From NCBI GenBank assembly GCA_910577415.1, contig CAJTLK010000061.1, forward strand, positions 1-11,128: DNA of 11,128 nucleotides. Direction: 5' to 3'. This stretch comes from an uncultured Oscillospiraceae bacterium. Its GTDB lineage: Bacteria > Bacillota > Clostridia > Oscillospirales > Oscillospiraceae. This document shows, one piece after another, positions 1 to 7,432 of the stretch (position 1 is its first letter; the number at the start of each line of letters is the position of its first letter). The position numbers were made by a program, and so were the translations under genes. Under the pieces are notes generated by a model, which did no database searches, was not told the DNA's origin, and saw only the letters and a list, made by a program, of their open reading frames with translations.

Positions 1-499
1 AACTGGCTGCTGCGCCTCGGCTAAATTTGAGTATGTGGAGGCCGCCATCCTGGAGTTGCTCCGTCAGCGGCTGCAGGATCTGACCCTCCGCCGGGAATCC
101 GCTGCCAAGGCAGACACCGCACCCCTGGAGGCCAAACTGGCCGCCGCCCGGAAGGAGCTGGCCGCTGCAAACAGCCAAAAAGCGCGCTTATACGAGCTGC
201 TGGAGCTCCAGGAGTATGACCTCCCCACATTCCGCGAGCGCATGGCCATCGTGCGGGATAAGATCACCGGCATAGAGTCTCTGATCGGCGCCACAGAGCA
301 TCGCCTCCGGGAGCTGCGGGCGGTGGATACCGCTACCCAGGCCAAGCGGCTGGCGGAGATCTTGGACGCCTATGAGGACTCCGACGCCCCCCACCGCAAC
401 GCCCTGCTCAAGAGTGTCATTGACGTGATCTGGTACACTAAGGCCAAAAAGACCAAGCCCATGGACTTTGAGCTGGAGATCGTCTATAAACCAAACTAA
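1..499 (+). CDS. Large serine recombinase, C-terminal part (5' end outside window)
   Basis: The reading frame is open from base 2 to the TAA at 497-499 and gives about 165 residues; the N-terminal catalytic and DNA-binding parts lie left of the window. What is seen begins with a closely spaced Cys-Cys pair followed by AKFEYVEAAILELL. This resembles the end of the recombinase zinc beta-ribbon leading into the long alpha-helical, Lys/Glu/Ala-rich coiled coil. That coiled coil contains the typical YELLELQEYDLPTFRERM stretch and runs for about 100 residues. The protein ends in a basic tail, VIWYTKAKK...FELEIVYK, as in many resolvase/invertase-family large serine integrases of Clostridia (TndX/TnpX/SpoIVCA-like). 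Such enzymes cut and join att sites to integrate or excise mobile elements, and their genes usually sit at one end of the element. GTG 35 is only an internal codon. The family call is firm; the type of element cannot be seen from here. Confidence 0.87.
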   Translation, partial: TGCCASAKFEYVEAAILELLRQRLQDLTLRRESAAKADTAPLEAKLAAARKELAAANSQKARLYELLELQEYDLPTFRERMAIVRDKITGIESLIGATEHRLRELRAVDTATQAKRLAEILDAYEDSDAPHRNALLKSVIDVIWYTKAKKTKPMDFELEIVYKPN

Positions 500-531
500 G
501 ACCCCGCAAGCCCTTGCGGCCTGCGGGGTCT
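499..531 (+). terminator. GC-rich inverted repeat after recombinase gene (possible terminator)
   Basis: A 10-bp perfect stem (AGACCCCGCA at 499-508 with TGCGGGGTCT at 522-531) starts in the recombinase stop codon. A second, overlapping stem, CCGCAAG (504-510) with CTTGCGG (513-519), is also perfect, so two folds compete or combine into one hairpin with a bulge. No T-run follows, so intrinsic termination is unsure. It could instead be part of the element end or the recombinase att site. Confidence 0.45.
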
Positions 532-541
532 GCAATATCTC

Positions 542-1291
542 TACAATGTTATATCTTACGACAAGGACTGCGTTGAGGACCTGCGGGTCTATCTCACCAA
601 GAGCTCCCAGTGCGCCCTGGACCGCGCCTGCAATGTGAAGGCCGGCTGCGCCGAGCTGCTGTTCGTGTCCACCAATGTGGAACCCATTTGCTTCAACAAG
701 GGCTTCTACACCGTGGATGTGCGCTACTTCTATAAGATCACCGCCGACGCCTTCGTGGGCGCCGCCCGCCCGGTGGAGATCACTGGCCTGGCCGTCTTTG
801 ACAAGCGGGTCATCCTCTTCGGTAGCGAGGGCTGCTCCAAGACCTTCACCTCCGACATGGTCCTGGATTGCGCCAATCTGCCCCAGGTCAACCAGCCCCT
901 GGCCGTTGTGGAGGCCGTCGATCCCCTGGTCCTGGGGATGAAGCTGGTGGACCCCTGCGAGTGCAAGTGCTGCGAGTGCGAGCTGTGCGATATTCCCGCC
1001 TGCATCTGCGGCTGCTTCGGCAGCGACCTGGACTTCGGCTGCGAGGGCAAGCGTCTGTTCGTCTCTCTGGGCCAGTTCTCCCTCATCCGCCTGGAGCGGG
1101 ACACCCAGCTCCTGATCCCCGTCTACGACTACTGCCTGCCCGAGAAGGAGTGCACCTGCGACGGCGGCCAGTGCGAGGAGGACCCCTGCGAGCTGTTCCG
1201 TCACGTGAAGTTCCCCGTCAACGAGTTCTTCCCCCCCAACCGGGTGGAGGGCGGCAACGGCGGCTGCAGCTGCGGCTGCTGCTGCAACTAA
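542..1291 (+). CDS. Cysteine-rich protein of unknown function, 5' end missing
   Basis: The frame ends at TAA 1289-1291. The first possible start is GTG 635, which has no ribosome binding site. In-frame codons upstream already read like the same protein (YNVISYDKDCVEDLRVYL, from 542), with cysteines and GC-rich third positions. No ATG, GTG or TTG occurs between the preceding in-frame stop (497-499) and 635. I therefore read this as the 3' part of a longer gene whose start was cut off by the mobile element to the left. The part after 635 is 218 residues with 24 cysteines. They form a dense cluster near the middle (CECKCCECELC, then CICGC), a second cluster CTCDGGQC, and a Gly/Cys tail ending CSCGCCCN. 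The middle section (NKGFYTVDVRYFYKITADAF, then VFDKRVILFGSEG) looks like a folded beta-rich domain. From memory, similar cysteine-rich proteins of unknown function are common in spore-forming Clostridia. A coat or crust role is only a guess from the cysteine content. No signal peptide or membrane segment is visible. Confidence 0.7.
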   Translation, partial: YNVISYDKDCVEDLRVYLTKSSQCALDRACNVKAGCAELLFVSTNVEPICFNKGFYTVDVRYFYKITADAFVGAARPVEITGLAVFDKRVILFGSEGCSKTFTSDMVLDCANLPQVNQPLAVVEAVDPLVLGMKLVDPCECKCCECELCDIPACICGCFGSDLDFGCEGKRLFVSLGQFSLIRLERDTQLLIPVYDYCLPEKECTCDGGQCEEDPCELFRHVKFPVNEFFPPNRVEGGNGGCSCGCCCN

Positions 1292-1307
1292 GCCCAAACC
1301 GGCAACA

Positions 1308-1340
1308 AAAATCTCCCTGGTTTCCCAGGGAGATTTTTTT
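1308..1340. terminator. Strong bidirectional intrinsic terminator
   Basis: A 13-bp perfect stem (1308-1320 with 1325-1337) and a 4-nt loop TTTC are followed on the + strand by an unbroken T-run (1334-1340). On the - strand the A-rich 1304-1311 supplies a matching U-run. It lies between two convergent genes, 16 nt after the cysteine-rich gene and directly after the cls stop, so it can end transcription from both sides. Confidence 0.93.
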
Positions 1341-1341
1341 A

Positions 1342-2865
1342 TTACATTAAGGGAGCGAAGAGGCGGAGCACCGAACGGAAAAGGAGCCGGGGAAAATAGT
1401 GGTCCCTGGCCTGTTCCAAAGTGACCTCCCGGCACTGCTTCTGGGTGGTGAGAAAATCCGCCTTCACATCCAGCACTGTACGCCCGCCGCAGAGCCAGAC
1501 GCCGTTTTCAAAGTGGAGGAAGAGGCTGCGGTAATCCATATTCACCGTACCCACGGTAGCGTAGAGGTCGTCGGAGACAACATTCTTGGCGTGGAGGAAG
1601 CCGGGGGTATATTCAAATATCCGCACCCCAGCCTCCAGTAGCGGCTCATAGTGAGCCTGAGTCGCTTCATAGACCGTTTTCTTGTCCGGGATACCGGGAA
1701 CCATGATGCGCACATCCACCCCGCTCTTGGCGGCGGTACACAGGGCGGTATTCAAGTTGTCGCTGATGATAAGGTAGGGGGTCATGACATAGATATAGTC
1801 CTTCGCCTTGGAGATGAGGTTGAGATAGACCGTCTCCCCTACCGGCTCACTATCCAAAGGACTGTCGGCGTAGGGCTGCACCCATCCCTCCGCCGCGCCG
1901 GGAGACGTGAGGGGCCGGTAGGCGGACAGGTTCTCCCGGCGGGAGCAGATATACTCCCACATGGTGAGGAACATCACCGTCATGGACCAGGCCGCGTCCC
2001 CCTTCACCAGAACGGCGCTGTCCTTCCAGTGTCCGTAGCGCTCCTTTTGATTGATATACTCGTCGGCCAGGTTGATCCCGCCGGTGAAGGCCGCCTTGCC
2101 GTCGATGATACACAGCTTTCGGTGGTCCCGGTTGTTGAGCCGCACGGAGAGCACCGGCACAAAGCGGTTGAAAGCCCTGCACTGGATGCCCTTGCGCTCC
2201 AACTGCTGGGCAAAATCCCTGGGGAGGGTGGTGAGGCTCCCCACGTCGTCATAGATGACCCGCACATCCACCCCGGCGGCCACCTTCTCCTCCAATATCT
2301 CCAAAATGGAGTTCCAGAACTTTCCGGGAGTAATGATGAAATACTCCAGAAAGATATACTTTTCCGCCCCACGAAGCGCAGCGAGCATAGGCGCGAAGGC
2401 GTCGTCCCCCACGGGGAAATACCGGGTCACGGTATTGGCGTAGAGGGGGCAGTGGGCGTACTCCTCCAGGTAGCGGGACTGGTTCACCGCGTCGGGACCA
2501 AAGGGGGCGAGGGTCTGGGCCTTCTTATCCGGGGAGAGGGCGTCGGCCATATGCTTGTTCATGCCCTCCAGCTTCCGCCGGAGCCTCCGGGACGGGCCGT
2601 TGCCGCCGCAGATCAGGTAGAACAGCCCTCCGAAGAAGGGGGCAAAAAGGATGAGGATGATCCAGCCGATCTTGTAGCCCGGGTCCATCCGGCGGTTGAC
2701 GATATAGAGCACCGCGATGACCGAAAGGGCCACACAGAAGAAGTAGACATAGACAAAGTAGTCGTTGAAGCGGATGAGCACCGCCATCAACAGGCCGATC
2801 TGCACCAACAGCAGAAGGGCCACCATGAACATCCGGTGTCCCAGGATGGACAATATCTTTTTCAC
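1342..2865 (-). CDS. cls: Cardiolipin synthase (phospholipase D family)
   Basis: This 507-residue membrane enzyme should join two phosphatidylglycerol molecules into cardiolipin and glycerol at the inner face of the cell membrane. Three hydrophobic segments are seen near the N-terminus (about residues 12-31, 38-56 and 66-86), as in the PLD-nuclease N-terminal region of bacterial Cls. Two complete HKD catalytic motifs follow: H248/K250/D255 in HRKLCIIDG with TGGINLADEY after it, and H425/K427/D432 in HAKNVVSDD with the GTVNMDYRS context. Length is typical of the family. The start is GTG 2865, with AAGGGAGGG at 2872-2880 placed 6 nt upstream; the overlapping ATG at 2867 is out of frame and runs straight into TGA. 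It is the last gene of the - strand block, 84 bp after dnaE, and ends at the bidirectional terminator. Co-transcription with dnaE is possible; no convincing own promoter was seen. Confidence 0.95.
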   Translation of the reverse strand: MKKILSILGHRMFMVALLLLVQIGLLMAVLIRFNDYFVYVYFFCVALSVIAVLYIVNRRMDPGYKIGWIILILFAPFFGGLFYLICGGNGPSRRLRRKLEGMNKHMADALSPDKKAQTLAPFGPDAVNQSRYLEEYAHCPLYANTVTRYFPVGDDAFAPMLAALRGAEKYIFLEYFIITPGKFWNSILEILEEKVAAGVDVRVIYDDVGSLTTLPRDFAQQLERKGIQCRAFNRFVPVLSVRLNNRDHRKLCIIDGKAAFTGGINLADEYINQKERYGHWKDSAVLVKGDAAWSMTVMFLTMWEYICSRRENLSAYRPLTSPGAAEGWVQPYADSPLDSEPVGETVYLNLISKAKDYIYVMTPYLIISDNLNTALCTAAKSGVDVRIMVPGIPDKKTVYEATQAHYEPLLEAGVRIFEYTPGFLHAKNVVSDDLYATVGTVNMDYRSLFLHFENGVWLCGGRTVLDVKADFLTTQKQCREVTLEQARDHYFPRLLFRSVLRLFAPLM

Positions 2866-2895
2866 ATGCGGCCCTCCCTTCTGAGAAATGCGGCC

Positions 2896-2912
2896 CCACA
2901 GCGCCGCTGTGG
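2896..2912. repeat. Small perfect palindrome in dnaE-cls gap
   Basis: CCACAGCG (2896-2903) is mirrored by CGCTGTGG (2905-2912) around one base. A second short inverted repeat, GGTCA-AAA-TGACC, lies at 2928-2940 just past the dnaE stop. Neither is followed by a T-run on the - strand, so they are not clear terminators. They could be protein-binding sites or weak transcript structures upstream of cls. Confidence 0.4.
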
Positions 2913-2950
2913 ATGATCGGTCCGGCAGGTCAAAATGACCGCGGGGCGGC

Positions 2951-5900
2951 TTATTTGATCGCTACGTTCTCTGCCCCGAACATCTCCCGCAGCTCGGCGA
3001 TGAGGGCCGGGTGCAACTCGGCGGCGGCCCCCAGGCGCTTCTTCGTGTCCTCGCAGTAGAGGACCAACTGGCTGTTGCCGGGGAACATATTGAGCACCAG
3101 CCGCAGCTTCCGCATCCGTGGGTCGGCGGCGGAGGGGAGCTTCACATAGAGCTTGGCGCCCTGGGGAACTCCCCCGCCCGCGGCGCTCCTCTCCCCCATC
3201 TCTCCAGCGGCTGTCCCCACCGTCGGCTCATCCCCCAGGGGCCTTACCCGGTCACACATGAGCTGGGGGGCCTTCTCGTCCCGGACGGAGAGCTTGCCCT
3301 CCACCAGCAGGGCCTTGCCCTCCTGAAGGTAAGGAGCGCATTCCCCCAGTGTCCGGGAAAACACCAGCAGCTCCATGGCCCCGGTGTCGTCCTCCAATCC
3401 CACATAGGCCATGAGACTGTTATTTTTGGTGGTCTTGGTCCTGGCCGAGGCCACCACTCCCGCCAGGGTCACCCGCTGGCCGTCCCGGTAGCTCTGTGGC
3501 CCCTCCTCCCTGGCGAAATCGGCCAGGATGGAGCCAACAGAGCTGGCCCGGTGCTTCCGGGCCAGGTCCCGGTAATCGTCCATAGGATGGCCGGAGAGGT
3601 ATAGCCCGGTGGTCTCCTTCTCCATCTTCATCCTGTCCTGGCGGGAGAACTCCGGCACATTGGGCAGGGGCACCTCCGGGGGCGGGGCCATGCCGTCCGC
3701 GCCGCCAAAGAGGTCGTATTGCCCCTCGATGGTGTCCTTTCTCGCCTTGGCGATCAGCTCCATGGTCTTCTCGCATACGCTCAGCAGCTGGGCGCGCCTT
3801 GCCCCCATACCGTCAAAGGCCCCGCACTTGATAAGGGACTCCACCACCCGCTTGTTGCACTCCTTGTCGAACATCCGAGAGCAGAAGTCAGGGAAGGAGA
3901 CAAAGGGGCCGTTTCTCTCCCGCTCGTCCAGCACCTGAAGGGCAAAGCCCCGGCCCACTCCCTTCACCGCCGCCAGACCAAAGCGGATGCCCTCGGCCAC
4001 GGCGGCAAAGTCGGCCTCGGACTGGTTCACATCGGGGGGCAGCAGGGCGATGGAGCAGCTGCGGCACTCGGCGATATACTCGGCCACCTTCTCGCTGGAA
4101 TCCAGCACAGAGGTCAAAAGGGCCGCCATATACTCCTTGGTATAGTGGCACTTGAACCAGGCGGTCTGGTAGGCCACCACAGCGTAGGACAGGGAGTGGG
4201 CCTTATTGAAGGCGTACTCGGCAAAGGCGTCGATCTCCCGGTAGATGGCCTCGGCCACCGCCTCGGGGATGCCGTTGTGGACGCAGCCCACGATGCCCCT
4301 GGACGGGTCGCCGTGGATGAAATATTCCCGCTCCTCCTCGATCTGCTTCCGCTTCTTTTTGGACATGGCCCGGCGGACCATGTCGGCCTGACCGATGGAG
4401 TACCCCGCCAGCTTGCGGAAGATCTCGATGACCTGCTCCTGGTAGACGATGCAGCCGTAGGTCACAGACAGGATAGGCTCCAGCATGGGGTGTCGGTAGC
4501 TCACCTTGCCCGGGTCCTTGGCGCACTCCAAAAACCGGGGAATGGAATCCATCGGCCCCGGACGGTAGAGGGCGATGATGGCGCAGATATCCTCTAAGCT
4601 CTTGGGCTTCAGGCCCACGCACACCCCGGTCATCCCCGCCGACTCCATCTGGAACACCCCGGAGGTCTTCCCCTCGGAGAGCATCGCCAACGTCTCCGGG
4701 TCGTTGTCCGGGATAGAGTCCAGGGTAAAGTCAGGCCGGGTCTTTTGAATGAGCTTCACCGTATCGTCCAGCACCGTCAGGTTGCGAAGGCCCAAAAAAT
4801 CCATTTTGAGAAGCCCCAGCTCCTCCAGGGTCACCATGGTGAACTGGGTCACCCGCTGGCCGTCGTTGGTGGCCAGGGGCACATAGTCCTCCACCGGCAG
4901 CTTGGTGATGACCACCCCGGCGGCGTGGGTGGAGGCATGGCGGGGCATGCCCTCGATGGCCTGGGCGGTGTCAATGAGGAGCTTCACCTGCTCGTCCTCG
5001 CCGTACATATCCCGGAGGGGCTTGGACAGCTTCAGGGCGTCGGAGAGGGTGATGTGGAGGGCGCCGGGACCAGCGGGCACCTGTTTAGCCACCTGGTCCA
5101 CCTGGTCGTAGGGCATATTGAGCACCCGTCCCACGTCCCGGATGGCTCCCCGGGCGGCCATGGTGCCGAAGGTGACGATCTGGGCCATATGGTCCGCGCC
5201 ATACTTGCCCCGGACATAGTCGATGACCTCCTCCCGGCGGCGGGGGCAGAAGTCCACGTCGATATCCGGCATTGTCACCCGTCCGGGATTGAGAAAGCGC
5301 TCAAAATAGAGGCCGTATTTCATGGGGTCGATCTCGGTAATGGCAAGGCAGTAGGACACCATGCTCCCGGCGGCGGAGCCGCGGCCCGGTCCCACCGGGA
5401 TGCCCGCGCGCTTGGCGTAGCCGATGAAGTCGGAGACGATGAGGAAGTAGTCCACAAAGCCCATGTTCCGGATGGTCTGCATCTCAAATTCCAGCTGCTT
5501 TTCATACTCGGCGCTGCCCTCGGGATAGCGGCGGGCAAAGCCCTCCCGGCACAGCCGCTCAAAGTAGGCGTCCGGGTCGCTCTCCCCCTGGGGCAGCTTG
5601 AATTCCGGCAGGTGGTACTTGCCGAATTCAAACTCCACCTGGCACATATCGGCGATCTTCTGGGTGTTCTCCACCGCCTCGGGGTACTTGCCGAAGAGGA
5701 CGGCCATCTCCTCCTCGCTCTTGATATACATCTCGTCGTTTTCAAAGCGCATCCGGTTGGGGTCGGCCTCGGTCTTGCCGGTCTGGATACACATGAGGAT
5801 ATCCTGGGTCCGGGCGTCGGTCTTCTCGATATAGTGGGCGTCGTTGGTACACACCAGGGGGATCCCGGTCTCCTCGTGGATGCGGACCAGTCCCGCGATG

Positions 5901-6454
5901 ACGGCGGGGTCGGCCTCCAGGCCGTGGTCCTGAAGCTCCAGGTAGTAGTTCCCCCGTCCAAAGAGAGCGTCCATCTCCACGGCGTGGGCCTTGGCGCCGT
6001 CATAGTCCCCCATGCGGATACGCCGGGGCAGTTCTCCCGCCAGACAGGCCGACAGGCAGATAAGCCCCCCCGCGCGCTGGCGGAGGAGGTCTAAGTCGAT
6101 GCGGGGCTTGATGTAGAACCCCTCGGTATAGGACTGGCTCACCATGTGGGAGAGGTTGCGGTAGCCCTCCTCATTTTTACATAGCAGAATGAGGTGCCGG
6201 GGGTGGCTGTCCAGCTCGTGGATGCGGTCAAACCGGGTCCGGGGGGCCACATAGACCTCACAGCCGATGACCGGGTGTATCCCCTCTGCCTTGCAGGCAC
6301 GGTAAAAGTCGATGACGCCGTACATATTGCCGTGGTCGGTGATGGCCACGGCGGTCTGCCCCAGCTCCTTCACCCGCCGCACCAGCTTGGGGATACGGCA
6401 GGCTCCGTCCAGGAGGGAATATTCGGTGTGGTTGTGAAGATGGACGAAAGCCAT
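2951..6454 (-). CDS. dnaE: DNA polymerase III subunit alpha (DnaE)
   Basis: This C-family replicative DNA polymerase has 1167 residues. The N-terminal PHP domain starts AFVHLHNHTEYSLLDG (His5, His7, His9) and continues with AITDHGNMYG, so metal ligands seem kept. The polymerase core shows GPGRGSAAGS (355-364), the catalytic pair D397/D399 in MPDIDVDFC, and the third aspartate D552 in KMDFLGLRNL. TYGCIVYQEQV and an HhH-like stretch (KGVGRGFALQVL, about residue 830) follow. An OB fold lies at about 990-1075 (RVTLAGVVASARTK), then a C-terminal module ending ENVAIK as in Gram-positive DnaE. No intein or frameshift was seen. In Firmicutes DnaE generally works beside PolC, extending RNA primers and sharing lagging-strand synthesis; whether polC exists here cannot be seen. 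The frame reaches up to 6505, but ATG 6454 is chosen because it has an ideal ribosome site and begins the conserved PHP motif. It lies 57 bp after whiA, probably in the same transcript. Confidence 0.97.
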   Translation of the reverse strand: MAFVHLHNHTEYSLLDGACRIPKLVRRVKELGQTAVAITDHGNMYGVIDFYRACKAEGIHPVIGCEVYVAPRTRFDRIHELDSHPRHLILLCKNEEGYRNLSHMVSQSYTEGFYIKPRIDLDLLRQRAGGLICLSACLAGELPRRIRMGDYDGAKAHAVEMDALFGRGNYYLELQDHGLEADPAVIAGLVRIHEETGIPLVCTNDAHYIEKTDARTQDILMCIQTGKTEADPNRMRFENDEMYIKSEEEMAVLFGKYPEAVENTQKIADMCQVEFEFGKYHLPEFKLPQGESDPDAYFERLCREGFARRYPEGSAEYEKQLEFEMQTIRNMGFVDYFLIVSDFIGYAKRAGIPVGPGRGSAAGSMVSYCLAITEIDPMKYGLYFERFLNPGRVTMPDIDVDFCPRRREEVIDYVRGKYGADHMAQIVTFGTMAARGAIRDVGRVLNMPYDQVDQVAKQVPAGPGALHITLSDALKLSKPLRDMYGEDEQVKLLIDTAQAIEGMPRHASTHAAGVVITKLPVEDYVPLATNDGQRVTQFTMVTLEELGLLKMDFLGLRNLTVLDDTVKLIQKTRPDFTLDSIPDNDPETLAMLSEGKTSGVFQMESAGMTGVCVGLKPKSLEDICAIIALYRPGPMDSIPRFLECAKDPGKVSYRHPMLEPILSVTYGCIVYQEQVIEIFRKLAGYSIGQADMVRRAMSKKKRKQIEEEREYFIHGDPSRGIVGCVHNGIPEAVAEAIYREIDAFAEYAFNKAHSLSYAVVAYQTAWFKCHYTKEYMAALLTSVLDSSEKVAEYIAECRSCSIALLPPDVNQSEADFAAVAEGIRFGLAAVKGVGRGFALQVLDERERNGPFVSFPDFCSRMFDKECNKRVVESLIKCGAFDGMGARRAQLLSVCEKTMELIAKARKDTIEGQYDLFGGADGMAPPPEVPLPNVPEFSRQDRMKMEKETTGLYLSGHPMDDYRDLARKHRASSVGSILADFAREEGPQSYRDGQRVTLAGVVASARTKTTKNNSLMAYVGLEDDTGAMELLVFSRTLGECAPYLQEGKALLVEGKLSVRDEKAPQLMCDRVRPLGDEPTVGTAAGEMGERSAAGGGVPQGAKLYVKLPSAADPRMRKLRLVLNMFPGNSQLVLYCEDTKKRLGAAAELHPALIAELREMFGAENVAIK

Positions 6455-6470
6455 AGCTTGTCCCTCCCTT
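6455..6470 (-). promoter_or_regulatory. Ribosome binding site fixing the dnaE start
   Basis: On the - strand AAGGGAGGG (6462-6470) is separated by 7 nt from ATG 6454. The longer in-frame start at 6505 would place this site inside the coding sequence and add 17 residues (MPGAKGLPHH...) not expected before a PHP domain. Confidence 0.85.
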
Positions 6471-6511
6471 TCTCTGTGGTGCGGCAAGCCCTTCGCTCCG
6501 GGCAAAAGTCC

Positions 6512-7405
6512 CTACTCCCCCGCCAGCTCGGAGAGCTTCTTCAGCCGGTAGCTGAGGGTGGATTTGGTGATGGGTGGTTGACATAATTCTCCCAGCTCAC
6601 TGAGGGTCAGGTCGGGATTTTCCAGCCGCAGCAGGGCCACCTCCCGGAGCTTGGGGGGCAGCTCGCCCAGGTCCGCCCGCTTTTGCAGTTTGCGGATGGC
6701 CTCCAGCTGGGCCTGGGCGGCCTCCACCGCCTTGTCCAGGTTGGCGGCGTCGCAGTTCACCCTGCGGTTGACGCCCCCCCGCAGGTCCTTTTCCGCCTTG
6801 GCGTTCATCAGCTCCATGGCCGCCAGGGGCGCGCCCAGGTTGGTGAGGAAGTCGGCGATGTCCTCGCTGCGTTTGAAGTAGACCATGTGGTTGGCGCCCC
6901 GCTTGACGCCCTTTGGCTCAAAGCCCCCCTCCCGCAGCAGGGTCATCAGCTCCCGGCTCACCGAGAGGTGGGAGGTGGCAAATTCCAGGTGGTAGCCCTT
7001 GGCTGGGTCGGTGACCGACCCTCCCGCCAGGAAGGCCCCCCGGAAAAAGGCGGTGCGGCAGTGCTCCTCCTCCAGGGCGGCAAAGTTGATGTGGTGGGCC
7101 ACCGAGGAGCCGGGATCGTAGCCGAAGGTCTCAGAGAGAAGCGAGAGCTTGTCCGGCGCGGTGATGGAGAAGACCCGCTTGCCGCCCCCCGGCTCCGGGA
7201 GGCGGTCAAAGGAAATGTGAAAGGCTTTTTTGAACAGGGTGGGAAGACTTTCGGCAAAGTCGGCGGACTCGGTAATGATCCGGGCCTCGCCCCGGTCAAA
7301 ACGGTTGGCGTAAAGGAGGATCCCGTAGCACTGGGCCTGGGCACAGCAGCGCCGGGGGGGCAGGGTCTTGCACAGCTCCCGCTTGGCCTCGCCGGAAAAT
7401 GACAT
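6512..7405 (-). CDS. whiA: Regulator WhiA (DNA-binding protein)
   Basis: WhiA proteins are DNA-binding regulators. In actinomycetes WhiA is needed for sporulation septation; in Bacillus it affects cell division and chromosome segregation. The 297-residue product starts MSFSGEAKREL, the usual WhiA N-terminus. It has the LAGLIDADG-like half (CYGILLYANRF near 26-35; FFRGAFLAGGSVTDP near 120-134), which in WhiA is non-catalytic. A C-terminal helix-turn-helix domain spans about 210-297 (LRLENPDLTLSELGEL...ITKSTLSYRLKKLSELA). Length is close to the family norm of about 300-330. The frame stays open to 7501, but that would translate part of the 140-bp repeat (MQTRPSRREV...) and is rejected in favour of ATG 7405. 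The order rapZ-yvcK-whiA is one of the most stable in Gram-positive bacteria, but here a tandem duplication separates yvcK from whiA by 305 bp. Confidence 0.96.
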   Translation of the reverse strand: MSFSGEAKRELCKTLPPRRCCAQAQCYGILLYANRFDRGEARIITESADFAESLPTLFKKAFHISFDRLPEPGGGKRVFSITAPDKLSLLSETFGYDPGSSVAHHINFAALEEEHCRTAFFRGAFLAGGSVTDPAKGYHLEFATSHLSVSRELMTLLREGGFEPKGVKRGANHMVYFKRSEDIADFLTNLGAPLAAMELMNAKAEKDLRGGVNRRVNCDAANLDKAVEAAQAQLEAIRKLQKRADLGELPPKLREVALLRLENPDLTLSELGELCQPPITKSTLSYRLKKLSELAGE

Positions 7406-7420
7406 GGCAGGTTCCTCCTT
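7406..7420 (-). promoter_or_regulatory. Ribosome binding site fixing the whiA start
   Basis: A perfect AAGGAGG (7414-7420, - strand) stands 8 nt before ATG 7405. This supports the short start over the 32-residue extension that would run back into the repeat. Confidence 0.88.
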
Positions 7421-7432
7421 CTCTTTAAGGTA

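Noticed and set aside
635..637. GTG 635 as true start of the cysteine-rich protein
   Set aside because: No ribosome binding site precedes it, and convincing protein-like codons continue upstream in frame to about 542.
188..1435. Long - strand open frame (415 codons) opposite the recombinase end and the cysteine-rich gene
   Set aside because: Its translation is low-complexity Ala/Val/Gly with an alanine run that is simply the antisense of cysteine codons; it has no family motif and it crosses the bidirectional terminator.
1651..2916. 421-codon + strand frame opposite cls
   Set aside because: GC-rich antisense shadow: His/Gly/Val-rich with no recognisable domain, while the opposite strand has complete HKD motifs and a good ribosome site.
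4745..6094. 449-codon + strand frame opposite dnaE
   Set aside because: Antisense shadow of the polymerase; the dnaE catalytic motifs are on the other strand and this translation has none.
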